64,000 nucleotides of DNA from Vibrio alfacsensis. Its GTDB lineage: Bacteria > Pseudomonadota > Gammaproteobacteria > Enterobacterales > Vibrionaceae. Under the pieces are notes generated by a model. That model worked only from the letters and a program-made list of their open reading frames with translations. It was not told the DNA's origin and did no database searches. Below, one piece after another: positions 37,277-44,971 of the stretch; the stretch's first letter is position 1; the number at the start of each line of letters is the position of its first letter. The position numbers were made by a program, and so were the translations under genes. The DNA is taken from positions 2,728,001 through 2,792,000 of the forward strand of contig NZ_CP032093.1 in NCBI RefSeq assembly GCF_003544875.1, written 5' to 3'.

Positions 37277-38440
37277 ATGGGTGCAGACATGTCACAATCT
37301 CCTTTTCACATCATGACCAAACCAGTCAGCCATCAATGTAATCTCAAGTGCGACTACTGCTTTTACCTTGAGAAAGATGCCTTCTATCCGCAGCAAAGCC
37401 GAATGAGTATGGAGATGCTTGAAGAGTATGTCAGAACTTATATCGAAAGCTCTCCTCAACAGCATGTGGATTTTGCTTGGCAAGGTGGTGAACCGACACT
37501 GGCTGGTCTCGACTTTTACAAGTCAGCAGTCGAGTTTCAAAACAAGTACAGCGCAGGTAAAAGGATCACCAATAGTTTCCAAACCAACGGCATAGCCATC
37601 AACCATCAATGGGCAGAATTTTTTGCTCAGCATCAGTTCCTTATTGGACTATCGGTGGATGGTGACGCGTCCATCCATGACAAATATCGTATTTCAACCA
37701 ATGGCAAGCCGACATTCGAGCGAGTAAAGCACGTCATCGGCCTACTCTTAGAACACAAGGTTGAGTTTAACACTTTAACAGTGGTCAATGACGCAAATTG
37801 GGACAAAGGAAAACAGGTCTACCAAACTTTAAAGTCTCTAGGCTCAACCCATATGCAGTTCATTCCTGTGGTTGAACAAGATGCCCTACAGAAAGAGAGA
37901 TTTGACCCAACCCTCACCCAAGAGGTCACGCCATTCTCGGTCCCTAAATCTGGATATGGCACCTTCATGACCGATGTCTTTGATGAGTGGGTCAAACAAG
38001 ATCTAGGTAAGATACACATTCAAGCATTTGAAATGCTACTGGCGCAACATTTAGGTTATCCAGCAGGACTGTGCATTTTTAGTGAGAACTGCGGTGATAA
38101 TTTGGTACTTGAGGCCAATGGCGATCTCTACTCATGCGATCACTTTGTTTATCCTGAAAACAAGCTGGGTAATATTCATTCTCAGCCTATGTTGGAACTT
38201 GCTCAAAGCAAACAGCAGAAAGCATTTGGTCAAAGTAAATCGGCAACACTTACCGCGCTTTGCCAGAGCTGTGAGTACTTATCGCAATGTCATGGTGGTT
38301 GCCCTAAACAAAGAATTGTTCCTGTAGAAGGGGAAACTCACAGGCAAAATTATCTATGTGAGTCCTACAAGAAACTGTTCTCTCATACGCACAAACCTAT
38401 GGCTTCAATGGCAAAGCAAATAGCATCACGTCGCCACTAG
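37277..38440 (+). CDS. Anaerobic sulfatase-maturating radical SAM enzyme (anSME)
   Basis: 387 residues. The radical SAM cluster motif CNLKCDYCF (C-x3-C-x2-C) lies near residues 20-27, followed by FAWQGGEPTLAGLDFY. The C-terminal SPASM-type cysteines for extra 4Fe-4S clusters are visible (GLCIFSENCGDNL..., YSCDHFVYPE, CQSCEYLSQCHGGCPKQR). Such enzymes oxidise the sulfatase Cys or Ser to formylglycine without oxygen, in the cytoplasm. It lies directly behind the Cys-type sulfatase, its probable client. Starts at 37277 (MGADM) or 37289 (MSQSP) are both possible. Confidence 0.92.
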   Translation: MGADMSQSPFHIMTKPVSHQCNLKCDYCFYLEKDAFYPQQSRMSMEMLEEYVRTYIESSPQQHVDFAWQGGEPTLAGLDFYKSAVEFQNKYSAGKRITNSFQTNGIAINHQWAEFFAQHQFLIGLSVDGDASIHDKYRISTNGKPTFERVKHVIGLLLEHKVEFNTLTVVNDANWDKGKQVYQTLKSLGSTHMQFIPVVEQDALQKERFDPTLTQEVTPFSVPKSGYGTFMTDVFDEWVKQDLGKIHIQAFEMLLAQHLGYPAGLCIFSENCGDNLVLEANGDLYSCDHFVYPENKLGNIHSQPMLELAQSKQQKAFGQSKSATLTALCQSCEYLSQCHGGCPKQRIVPVEGETHRQNYLCESYKKLFSHTHKPMASMAKQIASRRH

Positions 38441-38514
38441 ATTTTATGGCGCAGGCCATAAAGTTCGTCGCAAATTAAGCTTAATAAACTGGACAAAGAG
38501 TCGCCAAGAAAATA

Positions 38515-38537
38515 TAGTAGTACCAAGTGAACGACGC
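38515..38537. promoter_or_regulatory. Degenerate TrmB-type half operator
   Basis: TAGTAGTA at 38515-38522 is exact, but the right arm (AACGACGC at 38530-38537) matches only partly. No gene starts directly downstream; a candidate small transcript does. Confidence 0.4.
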
Positions 38538-38619
38538 TGAGTAAGTCACTGAATTTAAGCAGTTTCATTTACTTATTTCATGTTCTTAACTTTTTGTTAT
38601 TTTGTGTTGAATATCGCTA

Positions 38620-38771
38620 TCCGCTGTCGGTAAGAATAGAAGAATACGTTCTCCTCCGTTCACCTGAAAGGCAGGTTCTTGGCTCCCCCCGAGAACTATC
38701 AGAATCGCAAGCGAAGCGATTGCTAGTACGAAACTTGATCTTTTTCGGAGGCCATTGGCCTCCTTTTTTTT
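38620..38771 (+). ncRNA. Candidate structured small RNA ending in a terminator
   Basis: No convincing reading frame. Successive stems are ACCTG/CAGGT (38662-38676), GTTCT/AGAAC (38675-38696), AATCGC/GCGATT (38703-38721) and GGAGGCC/GGCCTCC (38747-38763), the last followed by T8 (38764-38771). The final hairpin is a good terminator, either for an independent RNA or for the long 3' end of the sulfatase-maturase mRNA. The 5' end is a guess. Confidence 0.4.
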
Positions 38772-39345
38772 AAAAAACTTTTGAATTCGACTTCAGTATC
38801 TATATCGATAAGTGGTTTTATCCACTTCAGGTTCATTTTGAGATCGTTGGAGACTTCTTGATCGGTAAAAATGGGACAGGGTACTTTTACTGCTTCCCAG
38901 TACGCTTTCTCTATTTGAAGCTTTTCGACAATGCGCTTGTCATCAAGCTTTAGAGCTGGCTTTACGGGGATCGCTAACTGGGAGCCATCAGCAAAATCGA
39001 TGATTAAGTCCGTAGTCACTATTTTAAGCTCGCCCTTTTCTTGAGGGTGGCGAATACCTAGTTGGCGGCAAATAATCAAAGAGTCAGCAAGAGGAATAGG
39101 AAACTGCTCTCGAATGTCGATGACCTCTTCACACCAATCGAACACCAAAATGCGGCAAGCTCATTTCCAGAGAATAAGTGATGGACTCGGCCAACAGTGG
39201 CACTTTTAACACGAACGCTTTCGCCAGAACTGCTGAACTCTCCGACTTTAATGAAAGGAACATAGTCCTTCCCCGTCCCTTCTGCCTCGTTTTCATCTAA
39301 ACGCTTTTGGTCTTTCTTATTGAGTGGCTTATCTGCATCTGATAT
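38723..39345 (-). pseudogene. tnsA: Truncated, frameshifted transposase endonuclease subunit TnsA
   Basis: Two frames together give an N-terminal TnsA: GTGKDYVPFIKVGEFSSSG, GRVHHLFSGNELAAF, then after a one-base loss in a T run at about 39148-39152, VFDWCEEVIDIREQFP, LGIRHP, VTTDLIIDF, VKPALKLDDKR and YWEAVKVPCPIFTDQE. The nuclease residues of Tn7 TnsA (E63, D114, K132) have counterparts in NELAAF, TTD and VKP. There is no ATG: a GGAGG is followed by ATA at 39345. Similarity stops near 38771, about two thirds of the way through a 273-residue TnsA; the last codons read backwards through an unrelated terminator. TnsA makes the 5' cuts during Tn7 excision. This copy is dead. Confidence 0.85.
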
Positions 39346-39385
39346 AAAACCTCCGACTAAGTTAAACTTAGCAGGAGGTCAAAAA

Positions 39386-39431
39386 CGATCAATCTTTATT
39401 GTATATGATCAAACTTTATTGTCTTCCGACA
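39386..39431 (-). repeat. Right end of the Tn7-like element: two adjacent TnsB-type repeats
   Basis: On the minus strand, TGTCGGAA then GACAATAAAGTTTGATCA (39423-39406) and ACAATAAAGATTGATCG (39402-39386) lie 20 bp apart, close-packed as in Tn7R and unlike the wide spacing at the left end. The outermost base of the element is 39431. Confidence 0.88.
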
Positions 39432-39456
39432 TCGGTTCTTTGTTTCAAACTAACCC

Positions 39457-41289
39457 TTACTCAACCGTTACCGCTTTTGCTAAGTTACGAGGTTGGTCTA
39501 CGTCGGTACCTTTGATCAGCGCTACGTAGTAAGACAAAAGCTGCATTGGGATCGTGTAGTAGATCGCCGCTGTGATTTCACTAACGTGTGGCATCTTGAT
39601 GATCTTCATCGTTTCATCCGCTTCGAAGCCTGCGTCTTCATCTGCAAATACGTACAGCAAGCCACCACGAGCACGTACTTCTTCTACGTTCGATTTCAGT
39701 TTTTCCAATAGATCGTTGCTTGGCGCAACAACAACAACTGGCATGTCAGCATCAATCAGCGCGAGAGGGCCATGTTTTAGCTCACCGGCTGCGTACGCCT
39801 CTGCGTGGATATAAGAAATCTCTTTCAGTTTAAGAGACGCTTCCATCGCGATTGGGTAGAACTCGCCACGGCCTAAGAACAATGTGTGGTGCTTATCCGC
39901 AAAGTCCGTCGCCAGTTCTTCAATCTCTTTCTCAAAAGATAGGGCGGCATTGATTTGCTTCGGTAACGCGTGCAGCGCTTCTACGATCTCTTTTTCTTTC
40001 TCTTTACTAATGCGGTTTTGTTGCTTACCAAGTGCCGTCACTAACATGAGTAATGCAGAAAGCTGAGTGGTGAACGCTTTGGTTGAAGCTACACCAATTT
40101 CCACTCCTGCACGAGTCATGAATGCAAAGTCAGATTCACGCACTAAAGAAGAACCAGCTACGTTACAGATGGTCATTGCCGCCATGTAGCCTTTCTCTTT
40201 TGCAAGGCGAAGTGCAGCCAGTGTATCCGCCGTTTCACCAGATTGAGAAAGCGTGATCAGCAGACTATTAGGACGCGTTACAAACTTGCGGTAACGGAAT
40301 TCAGACGCAATTTCTACGTCACAGCTCACGCCCGCAATATCTTCAAACCAGTAACGTGCGGTCATACCAGCATTGTAAGAGGTACCACATGCGACGATCT
40401 GTACGTGTTCTACTTTGCTCAGGATTTCTGCCGCGTTGACACCAATGGCTTCAGTAACAACAGAATCTGCCGTGATACGGCCTTCCATTGTATTGATCAG
40501 CGCCGTTGGTTGCTCATAGATTTCTTTTTGCATGAAGTGACGGTACTGACCTTTATCGCCAGCGTCATGTTCTGCGTTTGATTCAGTGATCTCTCGCTCG
40601 ACACGCTCACCCGTTGTATCAAACACAGTCACCTCGCGGCGAGTGATTTCTGCAACATCCCCCTCTTCTAAGTACATGAAACGACGTGTCACGTTAAGAA
40701 GAGCAAGTTGGTCTGATGCAAGGAAATTCTCACCCACACCAAAACCAATGACGATTGGGCTACCAGAGCGAGCAACGACGATTCGAGATGGGTCTTTGCG
40801 ATCCACAACGACGGTGCCATAAGCCCCCTCTAATTGCTTCGCCGTTTTCTGTAGCGCTTCAAGTAGTGTTTCTGATGTACGCAGCTCCCACTCAACTAAG
40901 TGAGCGATCACTTCGGTATCGGTTTGAGATTCAAAAACGTAGCCACGAGATTGAAGTAACGCTCGTAGCGATTCATGGTTTTCAATGATGCCGTTGTGTA
41001 CCACCGCGATGTCACCAGACATGTGTGGATGCGCGTTGACTTCTGATGGTTCACCATGCGTTGCCCAGCGTGTGTGCGCAATACCAGTACCACCAATCAC
41101 CTTTGCTTGTTCAACGGCATCAGCAAGCTCTTGTACTTTCCCCAAACGACGAATACGCGTTAGGTTAGCGTCACCATCGACAATCGCCACTCCCGCAGAG
41201 TCATATCCGCGATATTCTAAGCGGCGTAGGCCTTCTACCAAAATTTCCGCAACGTCTCGTTGTGCTACTGCACCTACGATTCCACACAT
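39457..41289 (-). CDS. glmS: Glutamine-fructose-6-phosphate aminotransferase (isomerizing)
   Basis: 610 residues. N-terminal Cys nucleophile [12 protein letters not shown] for glutamine hydrolysis, then two SIS sugar-isomerase domains ([50 protein letters not shown]) and the conserved C-terminus [12 protein letters not shown]. It makes glucosamine-6-phosphate for peptidoglycan and LPS. The codons for the last residues are the Tn7 target recognised by TnsD; the element sits 20-25 bp beyond the stop. Its own terminator has been displaced to 17849-17874. Confidence 0.97.
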   Translation of the reverse strand: MCGIVGAVAQRDVAEILVEGLRRLEYRGYDSAGVAIVDGDANLTRIRRLGKVQELADAVEQAKVIGGTGIAHTRWATHGEPSEVNAHPHMSGDIAVVHNGIIENHESLRALLQSRGYVFESQTDTEVIAHLVEWELRTSETLLEALQKTAKQLEGAYGTVVVDRKDPSRIVVARSGSPIVIGFGVGENFLASDQLALLNVTRRFMYLEEGDVAEITRREVTVFDTTGERVEREITESNAEHDAGDKGQYRHFMQKEIYEQPTALINTMEGRITADSVVTEAIGVNAAEILSKVEHVQIVACGTSYNAGMTARYWFEDIAGVSCDVEIASEFRYRKFVTRPNSLLITLSQSGETADTLAALRLAKEKGYMAAMTICNVAGSSLVRESDFAFMTRAGVEIGVASTKAFTTQLSALLMLVTALGKQQNRISKEKEKEIVEALHALPKQINAALSFEKEIEELATDFADKHHTLFLGRGEFYPIAMEASLKLKEISYIHAEAYAAGELKHGPLALIDADMPVVVVAPSNDLLEKLKSNVEEVRARGGLLYVFADEDAGFEADETMKIIKMPHVSEITAAIYYTIPMQLLSYYVALIKGTDVDQPRNLAKAVTVE

Positions 41290-41471
41290 GTTTTTCTCTC
41301 CATTTATAGTTTTGTTCTTCCCTGGCTCAATAACAATCGTAGTAAGTAATGGGTCATTTTAGCTTGTGATAACGCACGCTAACTCTGATCACTTACTTTG
41401 CTTGGTATCATTCCAATAGAGGCAGCAAGCAAAGGCCACTTTGGTTTGGGAAGGTAAAGATAATTCGGTTT

Positions 41472-42233
41472 TTAAGCGCAAATAACCCTTACGCCATGTT
41501 CTGCAATCTGTTCTTTGTGTTCAGGCTGTAAGTCTGCATCGGTAATCAGCACATCAATTTGTTGCCAAGCCAACTCTAAATTAGGGATCTTACGTCCCAC
41601 TTTCTCAGACTCGATCATCACGATGACTTCACGTGACACCTCAGCCATGACCTTGCTTAAGCCAACCAACTCGTTAAATGTTGTGGTCCCACGCTCGAGA
41701 TCGACCCCATCTGCGCCAATAAATAACTGGTCAAAGTCGTATGCTCGCAATACGGATTCGGCGACTTTGCCTTGAAAGGATTCTGAATGGGTATCCCACG
41801 TGCCACCGGTCATAAGTAACGTCGGTTCACTTTCTAATTCATTCAAAGCATTGGCGACATGCAACGAATTTGTCATCACAACCAAGCCACGTTTATCGTT
41901 CAATTGCTGAATGAGTGCCGCCGTTGTACTGCCACTGTCGATAACAATCCGATTGTGATCTCGGATCAAAGCTGCAGCTGATTTTGCGAGCTTTAACTTT
42001 CGAGTCGAAACTACCGGACTCATTTCTTCATGAATAACTTCGGTAGGAATGGCAATCGCTCCACCGTAACGACGTAAGAGCTGGCCATTTTTCTCCAAAG
42101 AAGCTAAGTCCTTTCTGATCGTGACTTCAGAGGTTTCAAACTTCTGAGCCAGCTCATCAACACTGACTTCACCCAGTTCATTTACTAGGTTAGAAATGGC
42201 ATGTCTTCTTAGTTGCGTGTTTCGTTTCGACAT
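41472..42233 (-). CDS. DeoR-family transcriptional regulator upstream of glmS
   Basis: 253 residues from MSKRNTQLRRHA, the usual start; the frame is open 15 codons further upstream. The N-terminal DeoR helix-turn-helix (VDELAQKFETSEVTIRKDL, then RRYGGA) and a C-terminal sugar-phosphate sensor domain (VIDSGSTTAALIQQL; NSLHVANAL; GADGVDLERG) are clear. It is in the same orientation as glmS, 180 bp upstream, and is present at this site in other vibrios, so control of amino-sugar genes is likely. A palindrome just upstream of its start may be its own operator. Confidence 0.88.
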   Translation of the reverse strand: MSKRNTQLRRHAISNLVNELGEVSVDELAQKFETSEVTIRKDLASLEKNGQLLRRYGGAIAIPTEVIHEEMSPVVSTRKLKLAKSAAALIRDHNRIVIDSGSTTAALIQQLNDKRGLVVMTNSLHVANALNELESEPTLLMTGGTWDTHSESFQGKVAESVLRAYDFDQLFIGADGVDLERGTTTFNELVGLSKVMAEVSREVIVMIESEKVGRKIPNLELAWQQIDVLITDADLQPEHKEQIAEHGVRVICA

Positions 42234-42248
42234 TTTAATTTTATTTAT

Positions 42249-42267
42249 AAGTTTCGATATGAAACTT
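42249..42267. promoter_or_regulatory. Palindrome upstream of the DeoR gene, possible operator
   Basis: AAGTTTC-GATAT-GAAACTT, a perfect 7-bp inverted repeat 16 bp upstream of the deoR-type start codon. Related half sites (CCGAAACTTTTAG, ATTTCGATC) follow at 42280-42306. The placement suggests autoregulation. Confidence 0.45.
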
Positions 42268-42491
42268 ATTATAGTCAAACCGAAACTTTTAGTCTATTTA
42301 TTTCGATCTAAAAATTAATAATTCTCGATAAAACCTTGTCCTAAGACAATTCTTAAACAGTGATATTGGATTCATTCAGTGGTAGAATTCGCGACCGAAA
42401 AGAAAAAATTACAGAATTGACGGTTATTTTTTGCAACTTACTGCATATAAAGCGGCATTAGTCACAAAATAGTAACCAAAATCGCCGAACT

Positions 42492-42512
42492 TTTAGTCAT
42501 AAAATGACTAAA
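42492..42512. promoter_or_regulatory. Palindrome upstream of pykF
   Basis: TTTAGTCAT-AAA-ATGACTAAA, a perfect 9-bp inverted repeat 148 bp upstream of the pykF ATG. It has no T run, so a protein-binding site is more likely than a terminator. The regulator is unknown. The rest of the 42,268-42,660 interval shows no gene. Confidence 0.4.
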
Positions 42513-42660
42513 CTTGGTGAAAGACTTTCAGAACCTGAAGTTCCAATAATGTGGCGAAAAATCGGTAGGTGACAGGCACTAAATGTCACCCAAAACGCCC
42601 CTACTTCAGAGTAAATACCGACTTTCAAATTGTAACTATACTTACCGGAGAGTATCTTCC

Positions 42661-44073
42661 ATGAAAAAGACCAAAATCGTATGTACGATTGGCCCTAAAA
42701 CTGAATCTGTAGAGAAGCTAACTGAACTAGTAAACGCAGGCATGAACGTTATGCGTCTTAACTTCTCTCACGGTGACTACGCAGAGCACGGCACTCGTAT
42801 CGCGAACTTCCGTGAAGTAATGAAGAACACTGGCAAACAGCTAGCTATCCTTCTAGATACTAAAGGCCCAGAAATCCGTACTATCAAACTAGAAGGCGGC
42901 AACGACGTTGATCTAGTAGCTGGTCAAGAATTCACTTTCACAACTGATATCTCAGTTGTTGGTAACAAAGACAAAGTTGCAGTAACTTACGCAGGTTTTG
43001 CTAACGACCTAAACGCTGGTAACACTATCCTTGTAGACGACGGTCTAATCGAGATGGAAGTTATCTCTACAACTGAAACTGAAGTTAAGTGTAAAGTTCT
43101 TAACAACGGTGCTCTAGGTGAAAACAAAGGCGTTAACCTACCTGGCGTTTCTGTAAACCTACCTGCTCTATCTGAAAAAGATAAGAACGACCTTAAGTTC
43201 GGTTGTGAGCAAGGCGTTGACTTCGTAGCTGCTTCTTTCATCCGTAAAGCTTCTGACGTTCAAGAAATCCGTGAAGTACTTTCTGCAAACGGCGGCGAGA
43301 ACATCCACATCATCTCTAAGATCGAAAACCAAGAAGGTGTTGATAACTTCGACGAGATCCTAGAGCTTTCTGACGGCATCATGGTTGCTCGTGGTGACCT
43401 AGGTGTTGAAATCCCAGCAGAAGAAGTAATCTTCGCTCAGAAAATGATGATCGAGAAGTGTAACCGTGCTCGTAAGATGGTTATCACTGCAACTCAAATG
43501 CTTGATTCTATGATCAACAACCCACGTCCTACTCGCGCAGAAGCAGGCGACGTTGCTAACGCAGTAATGGATGGTACTGATGCAGTAATGCTTTCTGGTG
43601 AAACTGCTAAAGGTAAGTACCCAGTAGAAGCGGTAACAATCATGGCTCAAATCGCTAAACGTACAGACTCTGTACTAAAAGCTGAGCTAGGTTCACGTCT
43701 AGATAGCCCACGTCTACGTATCACTGAAGCAGTATGTAAAGGTGCGGTAGACACAGCTGAGAAATTGGCGGCTCCACTAATCGTTGTTGCAACGGAAGGT
43801 GGTAAGTCTGCACGTTCAGTACGTAAGTACTTCCCAACTGCAAACATCCTAGCACTGACAACTAACACTAAGACTGCTGCACAGCTAGTTCTTACTAAAG
43901 GTGTTACTCCAGTCGTTGTTGATTCTATCGAGAACACTGATGCGTTCTACGTAGCGGGTAAAGAACTTGCTCTAGAATCTGGTCTAGGCAACAAAGGCGA
44001 CATCGTAGTAATGGTTTCTGGTGCTCTAGTTGCTTCAGGCACAACAAACACTGCGTCTGTACACGTTCTATAA
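42661..44073 (+). CDS. pykF: Pyruvate kinase (type I)
   Basis: 470 residues from [16 protein letters not shown], with GGAGAG upstream; the open frame before it (from 42583) has no family similarity. It converts phosphoenolpyruvate and ADP to pyruvate and ATP. Motifs: [11 protein letters not shown], the active-site [29 protein letters not shown], and [18 protein letters not shown]. The C-terminal allosteric domain ends [14 protein letters not shown]. Codon use is strongly biased (many CTA, GGT, CGT), as expected of a highly expressed Vibrio gene. Confidence 0.96.
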   Translation: MKKTKIVCTIGPKTESVEKLTELVNAGMNVMRLNFSHGDYAEHGTRIANFREVMKNTGKQLAILLDTKGPEIRTIKLEGGNDVDLVAGQEFTFTTDISVVGNKDKVAVTYAGFANDLNAGNTILVDDGLIEMEVISTTETEVKCKVLNNGALGENKGVNLPGVSVNLPALSEKDKNDLKFGCEQGVDFVAASFIRKASDVQEIREVLSANGGENIHIISKIENQEGVDNFDEILELSDGIMVARGDLGVEIPAEEVIFAQKMMIEKCNRARKMVITATQMLDSMINNPRPTRAEAGDVANAVMDGTDAVMLSGETAKGKYPVEAVTIMAQIAKRTDSVLKAELGSRLDSPRLRITEAVCKGAVDTAEKLAAPLIVVATEGGKSARSVRKYFPTANILALTTNTKTAAQLVLTKGVTPVVVDSIENTDAFYVAGKELALESGLGNKGDIVVMVSGALVASGTTNTASVHVL

Positions 44074-44099
44074 GACTGAAGAATTCAATCATCAGTTAA

Positions 44100-44128
44100 A
44101 TAAAAAGAGGGCTTATGCCCTTTTTTAT
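44100..44128 (+). terminator. Terminator after pykF
   Basis: A stem AAAGAGGGC/GCCCTTTTT with a TTAT loop and a T6 tract. Confidence 0.8.
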
Positions 44129-44219
44129 ATATTTTATCTTGCCCTCATAATCAGTACGCTATATTATCACTCACAACAGAACTACGTACCGTTTAATTTA
44201 TCAATACGATAAAATTTCA

Positions 44220-44891
44220 ATGAGGCAGCTTGTGTCTAGTCCCACTCTTACCGACAAAGTATCAAAGATGATCTGTCAAGATATCCTGACAGGTGAACTC
44301 CAACCAGGTCAAAAGCTTGTCGTGGCGGATCTGAAAGAAAAGTACAACGTGGGCGCATCACCAATCCGTGAAGCATTAGCACTATTGTCTTGGAGTAAGT
44401 ACGTAATACTTGAACCTCAGAAAGGTTGCTGGGTTGCTCCAGTATGCAAAAAAGAGTTAAACGACCTCTATGAAAGCCTGCGTGTGATTTCTTCTGTGTT
44501 GCTGAAAAAGGCGATCTTAGCTGGCGATGAAAATTGGGAATTGGAAGTACTCACCTCTTATCACAAGCTGTCTCGTCTGCACTTTAATGAGACCTTTTGC
44601 TGGAAAGAATGGGAAGATAAGCACCATCAATTTCACGCTTCACTGCTTGAGGGCGCTGACTCGAAAAACATGTTTGAGTTCTTCACGGATTTGATTAACC
44701 AAATCAAGCGTTACCGCTTCTATGCAATGCAAACATTAAACTCAACGCAAGATGATCTGTTTAATATCCAAGAGCATGAGATGATCATGAAGCTTGTACT
44801 TGCCAAAAATAGTGAGGAGGCAAGCGAACTATTAGACAAGCACCTCCTCAATACAATGCAGCGCATCGAAAACATTCTCGAAATCGCTTAA
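44220..44891 (+). CDS. GntR-family (FCD domain) transcriptional regulator
   Basis: 223 residues. The N-terminal GntR winged helix (ILTGELQPGQKLVVADLKEKYNVGASPIREALALL) is diagnostic. The C-terminal all-helical FCD sensor domain (about 85-220) has spaced acidic/His residues (D/H in DKHHQFHASLLEGA, EHEMIMKLVL) that usually bind metal and a small organic acid. It resembles CsiR-type regulators; the target is unknown and no catabolic operon is adjacent. Confidence 0.85.
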   Translation: MRQLVSSPTLTDKVSKMICQDILTGELQPGQKLVVADLKEKYNVGASPIREALALLSWSKYVILEPQKGCWVAPVCKKELNDLYESLRVISSVLLKKAILAGDENWELEVLTSYHKLSRLHFNETFCWKEWEDKHHQFHASLLEGADSKNMFEFFTDLINQIKRYRFYAMQTLNSTQDDLFNIQEHEMIMKLVLAKNSEEASELLDKHLLNTMQRIENILEIA

Positions 44892-44921
44892 TACGTTCGA
44901 CCTAGTACGTTCAAAAGATCC

Positions 44922-44952
44922 AAAAAAATCGGGCTTTCCCGATTTTTTCTTT
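44922..44952. terminator. Bidirectional terminator between gntR and the diguanylate cyclase
   Basis: A stem AAAAAATCGGG/CCCGATTTTTT with a CTTT loop between convergent genes. Confidence 0.88.
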
Positions 44953-44971
44953 TGGTATTAGCGTTTTAGGT

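Larger units (their letters stand above)
17874..39431. mobile_element. Tn7-like element (21,558 bp) at the glmS attachment site, with glycan-use cargo
   Basis: The left terminus reads TGTCGGTAGACATTAAAGTT and the right terminus, reading inward, TGTCGGAAGACAATAAAGTT; both follow the Tn7 end pattern TGT...GACAATAAAGT. The bases outside are TCGGT at 17869-17873 and TCGGT at 39432-39436, a perfect 5-bp duplication as made by Tn7. The right end faces glmS and lies 25 bp from its stop codon, and tnsA starts next to it, as in Tn7. The body carries a Crp-like regulator, a TauE carrier, GH127, GH38, SemiSWEET, esterase, TrmB, GH13, MalGFE, porin, LpxD-like, MalK-like, sulfatase and maturase genes. tnsB, tnsC and tnsD are absent, so the element is not self-mobile. 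Confidence 0.93.

Noticed and set aside
38625..38640. TGTCGGTAAGAAT resembles the outer end of the element and might be a third terminus.
   Set aside because: The TAAAGTTTGATC repeat that should follow is absent; only about nine bases match.
38659..38686. GTTCACCTGAAAGGCAGG resembles the start of a type I-F CRISPR repeat, as carried by some Tn7-like elements.
   Set aside because: There is only one copy, the stem differs from the I-F repeat, and no cas or tniQ genes are present.
38723..38771. The last codons of the tnsA frame as a real C-terminus.
   Set aside because: They read antisense through a terminator hairpin and T run and do not resemble TnsA.
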